NCBI GenBank assembly: GCA_027422505.1
Contig: JAPQWV010000498.1
Location: 397,001 to 461,000 of the forward strand
Length of the DNA stretch: 64,000 bases
Direction: 5' to 3'
From: Craterostigma plantagineum
Taxonomy: Eukaryota > Streptophyta > Magnoliopsida > Lamiales > Linderniaceae
Of the stretch, positions 12,461-22,613 are shown piece after piece. Position 1 is the stretch's first letter; the number at the start of each line of letters is the position of its first letter. The position numbers and the translations under genes were made by a program. A model generated the notes under the pieces. The model had not been told where the DNA came from, made no database searches, and saw only the letters and a program-made list of their open reading frames with translations.

Positions 12461-12461
<1 letters not shown>
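10591..12461 (+). mobile_element. 5'-truncated, decayed LINE (RT C-terminus, zf-RVT, RNase H)
   Basis: Broken plus-strand frames match plant non-LTR retrotransposons. 10591-10923 carries the C-terminal RT region (AKQAWRLMTRPDTLVSRIFRAKYYPN, then GNG and W.EPWLP). 10944-11360 carries the zinc-binding zf-RVT domain (WNADTPPRVKLLAWRL, CRRCG..DDRHVFLNCP). 11742-12434 carries an RNase H-like RVT_3 domain (KLNFDGAI, GVVARD, EGDCRTVI, RECNSVAHYLAK). The frame breaks near 10920 and again at 11360-11700, where about 330 bp resemble nothing I recognise. The element ends in a poly-A run at about 12449-12461, as expected for target-primed insertion. It is not functional. Confidence 0.85.
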
Positions 12462-12495
<34 letters not shown>

Positions 12496-12926
12496 TTAAG
12501 AGAAACGTGAATTGGTTTTTGTTCCATCGCCATCATTGATCATAAGAAAAGGTGTGGAATTAGTCCAACATCTTGAAATATGCGGTTTCAGTTCAACATA
12601 TTCAATTGGTCAACTCAAAATACGTCGGCTCATTAAACAAAAAAGTTTCCTTTGGATTCTTTTGTATTAAATGTTGGAGGAAGAATATTAAAAAAAGAAA
12701 TACAAAGAAGATATATGTACTTTATTAGCAGTCTGTTCAATTCAAAATAGGTGTAATTTGTAAAAAACGAGTATTATTAGTCAATTCAAGAAGAAGGTTC
12801 TAATAGTATACATATTTTCTCTTCATTTAAAAATTCTCTGACACATTAATAATAAAAAAAAAGGAAAACGAAGAACAAATAGCCAATTCAACAGTCAACA
12901 AAGCAAATCGTAACCTACGACCGTCA
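12462..12926. other. Intergenic, AT-rich
   Basis: Starts with an (AT)n tract directly after the LINE poly-A tail and continues as AT-rich DNA. No gene seen; the last part is probably the 3' UTR of the P450 gene. Confidence 0.55.
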
Positions 12927-14546
12927 TCATCGCAGCCTCCTCGGCCGAACCCTGACCTTAAACCCGCCGGCCATATAAGCCGTGAGCATGGGAACAAAAA
13001 CCGGCCGGTCCTCACTAACAGGGACAAGCTCGAACCGGCTAAGAACCGAAGCCACCACATACTTCATCTGCACAAAAGCCATCTCCTTCCCCAAACAAAC
13101 CCTAGGTCCCGCCTGAAAAACTGGAAACTTGAAAGGGCTCATGGGTCCGATCTCAAGGCCGTCCTCGCCGAGCCACCGCTCGGGCCTAAACTCCGGCCAG
13201 TCGTCGCCCCAAAGCTCGACCATCCTTCCCATTCCATACGGAAAGTACGTGACGCGGTTCCCTTTATAAACCCTGGTGCCGTCCGGCAAAACGTCGTCGC
13301 CGGCGGCGTGCTTTGAGTCCCAGACCACCGGCGGGTAGAGCCTCATGGACTCGCATAGGCAAGCCTTGACGTACTTCATCTCCTTTAGTTCGTCGAAGCC
13401 CAGGTTTTTGTGGGACGTGATTTCCTTTACCAGCTTCTCCTCGACCCGTGGGTGCCACGTCAGCAGCCAGAAGAGCCACGTCAGCGCCGCCGAAGTGGTG
13501 TCTCGCCCGGCCATCAAGAAGCTTATCACCATGTCCCTGACCATGTCGTCGCTCAGCCCAGCTTCCAAGAATCTCGACAGTAGATCGCCGTCGTCGTTTT
13601 TGTAATTGTTACTGTATCTTTTTTTATTATTGCAGCTAGTCGTGGGAGCGGTAGCTGATGGTGTAATGATTTCCTTTTCTCCGTCGTCTTTTTCGATTCT
13701 CTTGGTCTTGATTATGTCAGAGACGCATGCATGCACCGCAGAAACTGCCTTCTTCAATTCTCTCTCCGTCCCCAAGTTCAAAGCCCTCTTCACCTTCCAA
13801 ACGGCGGCCACCGGCGCCGCCCCTCTCACGGCGGAGAACTCAGACGCCCTGTCGAAAGCCACCGCGAGAGGCGGCGGAGGTTTCGAGAGGTCCAAGCAGT
13901 TTGGGTCCATCCCTAAGGAGACTCTGCAAATGGTGTCGAAAGAGAACCTCCTCAGCAAATCTTGCATGTCGACGACCGCAGCACCACCTTCATCTCCGCC
14001 GGCGCCTCCACCACCGCCGCCCGCCGCCTTGGAGAGAGCAGGCACAAGTCTACAGTGTACCTCGTGTTCTAACACGCCGACGAGGAAGTCTCTGAGGGAC
14101 CTCGTCGTGAACTCGTGGCTAGCCAGCTTCCTCTGCAGGTGCCACGTGTCTCCGTCGGAGTTGAAGATTCCGACCCCGAGAAAGTCGCCCAAGAGATCGG
14201 AGAACTGCTTTCCCTTGGGGAAATTCGAAAAATTGGTCTTGAGAACGTATTCCACGTTGCGTGGGTTTGCCGTGACGATCGTCCTCGGCGCGCCAAGGCG
14301 GTGCAAAACTATCGTCTGCGTCTTAGATTCCGACAAGAGATCCACGTACCAGCCCAGCAAACGGTGTCGGTTTCTGTAGAAGGAGATCAAGCTTTTGAGG
14401 CTCGGAACGACGTCGTACGATCGAAGGATGAGTTTCTTCAGTTTGAGGCTTAGTTTGTTGGTTGAAAGAAGCAGTAATGGCGACGAATGTAGTGAAGAAA
14501 CGACGAGGAATATCAACAGTGAGAGAATGAAGAGAAGAGCTGCCAT
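12927..14546 (-). CDS. CYP94B: CYP94-family cytochrome P450
   Basis: Intronless frame of 539 residues from the chosen start (MAALLFILSL). An upstream in-frame ATG at 14639 overlaps a TATA box and is unlikely to be transcribed. The N-terminus is an ER membrane anchor. Family blocks include TNFSNFPKGK, LLGDFLGVGIFN and DGDTWHLQRKLASHEF near the N-terminal third. The I-helix AGRDTTSAALTW lies near residue 345, the K-helix ESMRLYPP near 395, and the heme loop FQAGPRVCLG near 475-485 with the axial Cys. CYP94 enzymes are ER omega-hydroxylases; CYP94B members oxidise jasmonoyl-isoleucine at C12 and so dampen jasmonate signalling. Assignment to B rather than another CYP94 subfamily rests on overall likeness. 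Gly-rich and Asn/Lys-rich insertions interrupt the middle of the protein. Confidence 0.92.
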   Translation of the reverse strand: MAALLFILSLLIFLVVSSLHSSPLLLLSTNKLSLKLKKLILRSYDVVPSLKSLISFYRNRHRLLGWYVDLLSESKTQTIVLHRLGAPRTIVTANPRNVEYVLKTNFSNFPKGKQFSDLLGDFLGVGIFNSDGDTWHLQRKLASHEFTTRSLRDFLVGVLEHEVHCRLVPALSKAAGGGGGGAGGDEGGAAVVDMQDLLRRFSFDTICRVSLGMDPNCLDLSKPPPPLAVAFDRASEFSAVRGAAPVAAVWKVKRALNLGTERELKKAVSAVHACVSDIIKTKRIEKDDGEKEIITPSATAPTTSCNNKKRYSNNYKNDDGDLLSRFLEAGLSDDMVRDMVISFLMAGRDTTSAALTWLFWLLTWHPRVEEKLVKEITSHKNLGFDELKEMKYVKACLCESMRLYPPVVWDSKHAAGDDVLPDGTRVYKGNRVTYFPYGMGRMVELWGDDWPEFRPERWLGEDGLEIGPMSPFKFPVFQAGPRVCLGKEMAFVQMKYVVASVLSRFELVPVSEDRPVFVPMLTAYMAGGFKVRVRPRRLR

Positions 14547-14637
14547 CTTTGTAGAGTGTGAGAAAGGAAGGTAAGAGATAGAGAGAAGGCTTAATTGAGT
14601 TGAGGAGTGTGAGCTGAAAGAAATCAAGTGAGATGAC

Positions 14638-14644
14638 ATTTATA
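14638..14644 (-). promoter_or_regulatory. TATA box of the CYP94 gene
   Basis: The minus strand reads TATAAAT, overlapping an in-frame upstream ATG. It lies about 95 bp from the chosen start codon, supporting initiation at 14546. Confidence 0.55.
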
Positions 14645-16038
14645 CGCGCACGCAAGAAAGGTGATATGCAGAAAGAGATATAAAACAACTTTTTCTTTTT
14701 TCACACGTTTTTCTTTGGGGGAAAGGAAATGAACAAAATTTGCTCGAGATTTTTGGAGTTTCACCTTTTTCACGGCCATTTTTGCGGCGGTCTGACTCTG
14801 AGCACGTGGTGGAATTAGGGGCTGTCTTTTCTTTCCAAGTCTAACTAAACAGCTTCGAGATGTCCACGGTTGTGGAAAAAACCGCAACGTGCTTAATTGT
14901 AAGAATAAGTTGTATCCAACTATGTTGATTAAAAAATTACGTCTTGATCTGTCTCAAAAGATTGATTCAATCAATTTTGTACTGTGTACTCCACCACATA
15001 CTAATAAGAGCAATTAATGACGAAAAAGACTTGTAATATATCTAAGATGTTATCGACATATATGGGTTGCAAGTCGAAATGAAGAATTATAGCTTAGTCA
15101 AACCTTGGTTATGTTTTCTTTCAAGTTGTACGGATGATTTATTAAAATCAAACCAAGTGTTTCCAATATTCAACCTTGACCGTAAGGTGCTTTTGGTTAC
15201 TGGTTTGCATCTTGACGTTGCTTTCAATAATATAATAAGAAACATAGAATATAAAAAGAGCGAGAACGATACACCATATAGTTCGTATCTTATCGGAATT
15301 CAAATTAATCTCTCCTTAATCTAGAATGGATTCGTGATTGAAATTAAAATTAAACTAGCCGACTTTGTCCGGCCGAATATTATATTGAGATTTCCCTATT
15401 GAAAAGGCAGCTGGGCTGGGGGAACTTGTGTTATGTCGACGTCTAACAACTTTATATACTTGCCACACATTTTTATTTATTACGTTTGGATTTCATTTCT
15501 TTTTGGTATATCTTTTCAATAGCCGGTGCATAGTTGATATCGATTCGATAGTATGCGATATGGATACGAATTACGATCCCTTTCAAAGAATTCATAAAAT
15601 TCTTTTCTCTAAATCTTTGTAATTTTGTCACCTCGTCCTTGAAAGATTTTCATATTTTATTCGGCATCAGTCTTAGTCTCCAAGCAGGCGAGTCTCAGTA
15701 AGACTGCATTCTTTAACTTTTTTACTTCACATGATTGCCAGCTTGATTATTGAAAATCGTATCATTTTATATCTACAGACATATAACAGGTCATTGGATA
15801 CGTCATATTATGAAATTCGCCATTCATTATAAGAAAAAATGACTGCCACGAAAAAATCTGCGAACAGATGATTAAAACTCGCTCCAAAGAAGTGTCTTGA
15901 TCATACATCCGAATATTGGGTCAAAACATTTAATAAAAGTAGAAACATAAGAGAACGAGCAGTAGTAAATAAAGAGGGCAAAGGACTCCATCTCTATAGA
16001 TGGTAGTCAATGCAAAACAGTTTATATGGATCCATCCT
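14645..16038. other. Intergenic, no gene seen
   Basis: AT-rich sequence without domain-like open frames. The first part is the P450 promoter; the last part is EF1B 3' UTR. Confidence 0.55.
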
Positions 16039-17620
16039 TCCTGCAAAATGTGCAAGAGATTGAAAATTCAGGAAAAAAAATCAAGAACAATGATGGAATA
16101 ATCGACCCTTTTTTAGGGGGGAAAAAAGAAATCTTCTTGATGTATGACGACTTACAGATCTTGTTGAAAGCGACGATGTCGACGCTCTGAACGTGTTCGT
16201 TTATTGGTTCAGCTGTGAGATAATCTTCGATGAGGTTGTCGACGGACACAAGGTCATCAACAATGGTGATCATTATCTGCAGCTTCTTTATACCATATCC
16301 CACGGGGACGAGTTTAGCTGCAAGAAAGGAAACATAAATGAACTTGTAACTCGAGCATTTTCAATTTCAACCACAGATGTGGGACTACAATGAATTTCAG
16401 GAAAAACTGATAAATGAAATGCAAATGATTGCCAAATGCCAAGAAGAGTTGAAAGGCTTACATGCTCCCCAGAGTAGACCTTCCATCTGAATGCTTCTGA
16501 CTGCTTCCTCGAGCTTTTTCATATCAGTTTCATCGTCCCATGGTTTGACGTCCAAAAGTACAGAGGACTTGCCGCCTAGAGGAAAATACCAGGGACACAA
16601 TTTATGGACAAACGTACTTATGTTAAAATCGAATAAAAAGAATGTGATGGTATAAGTCTGAACTGAACTAACTTTCTTTCTTTTTCCCAGAAGCCTTCAC
16701 AGCTGCTGCACGCTCTTCAGCAGCCTTCTTCTCTTCCTCGGTCTCCTCGCCGAACAAATCAACATCGTCGTCGTCCTCCTCCTCCTCAGCAGCAGCAGCC
16801 TGAGATCAACATCCCTCAATTATGTAAGATCCTTGACTTTGATTATTGAACTAAACCTTAGATGAACTACAAAAGGACGAGAAAACTAAATGGGAATAAG
16901 CAATAGTTGAATGCAGCGAGGGCAAATTTATGAATTTCACACAGGTAATAATAGTAAAAGAAACTAATAAAACTAGTCAATTGCATTACCTTAGTGTCGG
17001 CGGCAGGTGGAGTAGCGACTGCCTCTACTGATCCCGAGATTGTCACACCGCATCCTTCCCCAGATACTCCACTTCAAACAGATGATTATAAAAGTAAACA
17101 AACGTAGTACGGTACATGTTTAAAACTCTTACATCATATAACAAGAGTGTTGAGTACATACGAGATCCTCAGCAATGCATCAATGTGGTTGTACCACCGC
17201 GATACATTGACGTATTGAGACGATGGAGGTTTGGCGAGCGCAGCATAAACCGTGAGATCATCTTTGGAAGCTTGATACCTGGAATAATCATAACGTACGT
17301 AATGTTAAGCTACAAATCCTCAGACACGTGGTAAATTCTGAAACTCTAATCCAAAATTTATCAATCCAAACAAATCAGAAACATTGTCATACAACGCCGT
17401 GCGAATCCTCAATTTTATAAGAATTAATCGAAAAGTTAAACTGAGAACAGCTCAAAAACCACATACGCACGCTCTAGATCTGCTCTTCTGATCTGATTCA
17501 CACAAAAAGTAAAAAAAAAAAAAAAGAGACTAACCCAGTGATGTAACTGCGAGACAGAAGATACTCGTCGAGTTTCTTGAGGCCAGAATCCGAGGTGACA
17601 TCGCCGAATGTTACAGCCAT
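16039..17620 (-). CDS. EF1B: Translation elongation factor 1B (nucleotide exchange subunit, beta/delta type)
   Basis: Seven exons on the minus strand: 17620-17535, 17278-17162, 17071-16990, 16799-16673, 16575-16462, 16317-16156 and 16040-16039. They give 690 nt, or 229 residues. The N-terminus ([29 protein letters not shown]) is the GST-C-like EF1B region. An Ala/Pro-rich linker leads to the acidic [18 protein letters not shown] motif. The C-terminal guanine-exchange domain reads [39 protein letters not shown] and DIVAFNKI. The factor recharges eEF1A with GTP in the cytosol. The stop codon TGA is split: T ends exon 6 and GA opens exon 7. TGGGC elements upstream agree with the promoter style of translation genes. 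Confidence 0.95.
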
Positions 17621-17726
17621 TGTGATTGAAGGATTAGGGTTCTCTGCAACTATGAGTCGTCTCTAATCTAGTGAGCAACGGCCAGTATGGAAAGATGTTG
17701 TCGATGACTCTCATCTAGGTTTCTTC

Positions 17727-17775
17727 GTGGGCTTTTATTGGGCTGATTGGATACAATAACTAATGGGCCAAAGCT
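17727..17775. promoter_or_regulatory. Site II-like (TGGGCY) promoter cluster
   Basis: Three TGGGC[TC]-type elements occur within about 50 bp between the EF1B start (minus) and the DUF3339 start (plus). Such elements bind TCP factors and are frequent in plant translation and housekeeping promoters. Confidence 0.45.
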
Positions 17776-18094
17776 CAAATGGCCGAAGTGGACAAAATAA
17801 TTTCGCGCGAGGGACAAGTTTGAGAAGTAAAACCAACCTCATTCATTGAATTAAACAGCTTTATTACATTTATTAACAAGATATAAGCATCTCATGAATC
17901 CAAAATCCAAAGCAAAGCAACTAATATTCCATTTCCTTCTTACAAGAAAAAAGCTCGACTCAAGCATCTCTTTCGATCCTCCTTACCCAGAATAAAAAAG
18001 GCCTCACCAAGCCCGAAATGAACAACAGTTTGCACGAAATTATTGAAATTTGGAAAGAACGAAAGAGAGAAAGAAGAATTTTGATTTTATAAGT

Positions 18095-18304
18095 ATGTTG
18101 GATTGGGCACCAATCGTAGTGGGGTTGATCCTATTCGTTCTGCTATCACCAGGCATTTTATTACAGATTCCAGGGAATACAAAGCCAGTTGAGTTCGGAA
18201 GCTTCACCACCAATGGAAAATCTGTCATCATTCATACTTTGCTGTTTTTTGGAATATTCACCATTGTAATAATGGCTCTGCGCTTTCGCGTGTATTTTGG
18301 TTAG
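18095..18304 (+). CDS. DUF3339 small membrane protein
   Basis: A 69-residue protein from the ATG at 18095: MLDWAPIVVGLILFVLLSPG, then the family hallmark [IV]PG...[VT]EFGSF.T.GKS, and a second hydrophobic helix ending RVYFG. Two transmembrane helices fill nearly the whole chain. It matches the plant DUF3339 family (about 68-72 residues, single coding exon), whose function is not established. The frame is open to 18050, but the internal start fits the family N-terminus. It is divergent from EF1B, with about 470 bp between the start codons. Confidence 0.88.
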   Translation: MLDWAPIVVGLILFVLLSPGILLQIPGNTKPVEFGSFTTNGKSVIIHTLLFFGIFTIVIMALRFRVYFG

Positions 18305-19888
18305 TTTTTCTTTAACATCTTCGAGTTTGTGTTCGCGCCTTTTTTTTTTTTCTTTTTCTTTTAACGAGGCTTTGAAGATTCACCATGTTGAGATCTTTTT
18401 TATACATTCTCTCACTAATGAACATGTGTACATATATGTATCGTGTGGCGATGCAATCGAATGAAATCATGATCTGTCTCACTTTTTTATCTCACCCTAT
18501 GTCCCAAAATACTAAATTTAAAAATTAATAATCCTTACTAATACAGAAAAATATAATATATGGATATCATTTCGACCATCATAAAATATTTTTACGAATA
18601 AATTGGTGATATTTATATGTTTTTATCTGATATATCACATAAAATAATAGTGATTTTGTGAATTATGGAATTAAAAGAATTTAAAAGTAGATGGAAAATG
18701 TGTTAACCACTAGATCAAAAATTCAATGGCTATGATTAAGTGGGACACGTACAAAGTGGGACAGACGATTTCAGATTCAATAAGCTTGAGATCAATGTCG
18801 ACATATTCAACACCTAAAAGGTATGACTTAATATATATGCACGATGTTGGTAAGTTTCAAACTGAAGAACTCATTAGATATCCACTAAGATCAATGTATA
18901 TTTACTATATGAATATGGATTCGTTTCTAATTCGTTTATTTTGTATTCTCTTGTATAATTTGCAATTAGAGTCTTCGAATTCATATTATCCCAAGGGACG
19001 TAACAACTATTAGTCCATTGGGATTGTTGGGAACTGGGAAGTATAATAAAAAGTTGGCTATCCTTGTTTGTAAACTTGTAACGATAATAAAATCCAAAAA
19101 ACGGTAATAATTGACGTAAATGGGCCTATTGGGTTGAATAATATTCATATTGTTCTCATTCTCCTACACCACTTTTTTTTATTATTATTTCAGATGTTTT
19201 TATAAACAAAACTAAATTAGCAATAGCATTCATATTTTCGTTTTGTTTGGTTGTTTGATGCTCCGTGTGAGCCTTGTTTTCTCTACCAGGTTGATATCAC
19301 TGGAGAGACCTCTTGGGTTATTTAGCCCTGTATCTTTGTTTATGATAATGAAGCTATCGTTTCTGGTAAAAAAAAAAAAATCATATCTTCAAAAACTGAC
19401 GTGGAAGTCTTTAAATTTTTCATATATTAATTATTAACCTAAAATGAAAGCTATTGCTTTATTTCTTGATCCTGGCGCATTGCTGCTGACTGCGACGCAA
19501 TATTTTATGATAGTTGGAGAAAAAGGAACACATGGCATCAAAGTCTTCTTACATCCATCGTTCGATCAACACGTATTGATTACCACACGTCTCTTTTTTT
19601 GTTTTGTTTCCGCAAATGTACAATCTTATGTTATAATTAATAATTACTGCTTTAATTTATCTCGTATTAACTTGCTTTATTCCTCCCCAACAGATTATTA
19701 ATGCTAATTGTGCAAATCATGCAATGCATATTTACATACCCAAACCCACAGGTGCCGCATGCCCTTGAATTATAAAAGTAAAATATTTATTCAAATTCTC
19801 GATTTTCAAATAACTCGTTATTATTATATACGTAGGCAAGTTAGTGCAACGTGTTTGTTTTATGTTCTCATTTTATGGATATTGGATA
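18305..19888. other. Intergenic, no gene seen
   Basis: Very AT-rich. Only short frames without recognisable domains; poly-T and poly-A runs near 18341 and 19369. It ends with GGATA, the left copy of the solo LTR target duplication (19884-19888). Confidence 0.6.
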
Positions 19889-21033
19889 TGTCACGAACGT
19901 AAGTTCCACTAACCTGAGCCTTCGACAGGTTTACCAAACGAGGGCGTGCAAGGCTAAGGCACGGAGTCTTTACGACACTTAGACGATTTCCGAAGGTTGG
20001 TGAACGTTCGGGACGACACGGGCCACGCCGGCGACGGCGCGGCCAACCCTTGGAGCGGCGGGTCGACCCACGGGTCAGCACGGGTCAGCCCAGGCGGGTC
20101 GGGCCGGATCACGACGGAGCGGGTCGGAAGACGGAGCGGGTCGGATCAGGGTCGGGTCGGGTCGGACCACGACGGGCCACGGCGGCGGCGCGCGGGCGGG
20201 CTGCCGGCGGGGCGGACCAGGCGGGCGACACGGCTGGCGCAGCACTTGGGCGCGCGCGGCATTGGGCGTGCGCGGCCGAGGCGTGTGCGCGCGCGGCACT
20301 GTGCGCGCGCGGCACTGCGCGTGCGCGGCGATGTGCGCGCGCGGCACTTGCGTGCGGGGCAGCGCGCGCGCGCGGGGCAGAGACGCGCGGGGCAGAGATG
20401 GGCGCGGCGAGAGGAGCTTCTAGAAGGAGATTTGGGCCAAGAAGATTTGAGATCTTCTAGGAGATCTTGTTTTCCTTATTTACTATATTTAGGAAGATAT
20501 GGAAACAAGATATGAGATATTCTAGGGAAGATCTTTTACCAAGTCTCAAAAGGAAACTCAAGGCCTTTAAATAGCCCATTCGCCCAAGCCAAAGAGGACG
20601 ATCGAGCGACGGCGTTTTCGAGGCAGATTTCACTTGGCGATTTGAGAGAGATTGTCGAGTGTTCTAAGGGCGTCGAGATTGCGTTAGGGGCAGTTTTGAC
20701 GAGGGGTTTTAGCGAGTAAGATCCCGTGTCGAAGGGACGATAGGATTTGGTAGATTTGTGTGCGATCGAGTCGAGCGAGTTCGGGGCGTGTCCGATCCGT
20801 TCAAATCCTATTGTAATTCTTTGTGCGTAATAAAGAAGGCTGCTTTCGGGTGGCTGGTCCTTCGACCAAACACTTGTCTTTACGTTTCCGTTTTGGGCGA
20901 GACGAGTGTCGAGAGGGCGTGTCTTGCCTTGGTTACGAAGCGCGCGCGCGGAGTAAGCCAAGGAAGAGCCGTGTTGCGGGCGATTGAGGATTGGAAGTTT
21001 GCGAAAAATTTGTAAGTCCTTTTTGACGTAACA
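19889..21033. mobile_element. Solo LTR (1145 bp), GC-rich
   Basis: The block begins TGTCACGAACG and ends GACGTAACA (TG...CA termini). It is flanked by a perfect 5-bp duplication, GGATA at 19884-19888 and 21034-21038. It has no coding domains, no second LTR, and no primer-binding site next to it, so it is a solo LTR left by LTR-LTR recombination. About 19990-20460 is extremely GC- and CpG-rich, with many GCGCG motifs. It is followed by a TTTAAATAG promoter-like motif near 20566 and AATAAA near 20827. The TGTCACG end suggests a Gypsy-type element, but without an internal region the superfamily is inferred. Confidence 0.8.
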
Positions 21034-21038
21034 GGATA

Positions 21039-22613
21039 TAGGAAAAAAAAAACACGAGACGGATCGCTATCAGCTAAATATTATATGCACTGTTCTAGCA
21101 AAATGTTAATTCTTATCTTTATTACATATAAATATTGAGATGCTTCAACCATACGAATTATACCTTAAGAAAATACCGGCCCAAGCTTTGCCTTCGAAGC
21201 AAACCATAAACTGTAAGGTCACGCATATATATAAGCTAAGGGATTCTTCACATAATCATAAATATATTAATTTACATAAGGTCACGGCTCCATGTTCAAA
21301 ATTTTTGTCGAAAATTCATAAACAGTGTATTAGGCATTACTTTATTGACCAAGATGTCGCGTGTCATAACATTACATTATCCGATTTGAACGGTCGTATA
21401 GATAAATCATATCAATATTTTCTCCTCTAAAAATACAAATATCATACCATATGTTATAATAACACATTCATATGTAAATAATATAAGAATATTGGCTAGA
21501 ATAATATATCTATTGAGAGGCAGTGGAGAAACAGATAGAAATGCGAAGGGCCACTAGAAAGATATTATAATAATAGATAAAATGTATATGTATTTATTTA
21601 GCTGAGACCATCTTCACCATTTCTTTGTTTAACCACAACTCTTTTCCCAAAACAAAAGAAAGAAAACCCACCTCCGTCTGAAAGAGGATAAAGAACACAG
21701 AGTAAAACTATTGGCGAAGAGAAAAAGTTAAGCTGAATGCGATACAAATAAAGCATCTCTTTTCGTAAATTCCAACAGTTACCGTAATCGGAAGAAAAGC
21801 TTAACTGGTGGGTTTTGTAATGATTGCGCGTTATTTATTCATTTTGGTTGTTTTTTGTGGTTAAAGATTGCGTGTTTCTGTTCTGGGACGTTGATTAATG
21901 AGCTGTTTGTTGCATTCATACGGTATTTTTGGTGGGGTTCTTTTTTTTCTTTTCAGTATAGAGTATTGATTTGGTTGAAGATGTTACGGCGATGATTGTG
22001 TAGTTATTATTGCTGTTTCCGCCTGAAGTTTTTAATTGGTTTTTCTATGTGGTTCTTTTCTTTTAGCTATTTATCAGATATTTATTTCTCAGGTACAGAT
22101 GAAGTCAAGAAATGGTGCTTTTGTTGTTATTTGTTTGATTGTATTGACAGTGCTTGAAATTGTATGTTTATCCGAGAATTGCATCTTCTCAGACTAATCA
22201 TCACCATAATTTCAGTGAAGCTTTCTCTTTGCATCATCTTTTACACAATCAATCGCTGAAGCTGAGCTCTGTAGATATGCATAAATCGTTTCAGATGATC
22301 TTCTTTCGATGTATACGTTATCTGACTCATCTCTTCCTTGCTGTGTGCTTCATTGTTCAGGAAAGTTCTTTTGCCGAGTAAAAAAGATGGAGCCTTCACT
22401 TCCATCGTTGTCCTATCACAAAGACAATGTCTGCCCTGCTAACTTCTCTGCTTCTGAAATGCCTTCGAGTTGAGCTTCGCTTTTCCTTAACGAAAGACGC
22501 CATGTCTCTTACATAGATAGTTGTCCATCGCACCATTACCGTTTCGCAGTTACTTTGAGGAGGACGAACACTATTTCTTATTGCACCATATACCATTGAG
22601 CTGAAGTTTAATC
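21039..22613. other. Intergenic region and Atos-like 5' UTR
   Basis: AT-rich. From about 21650 the base composition and transcription-like character suggest the promoter and a 5' UTR, probably with an intron, of the following gene. Several short upstream ATGs precede the coding start. No separate gene is supported. Confidence 0.5.

Noticed and set aside
13606..14379. 257-residue plus-strand frame opposite the P450
   Set aside because: Shadow of the CYP94 coding strand; the minus strand carries all P450 motifs.
19997..20515. Long open frames on both strands in the GC-rich block (up to 172 residues)
   Set aside because: Stop-poor because of extreme GC content; Arg/Ala/Gly-rich, no homology, and they lie wholly inside a solo LTR.
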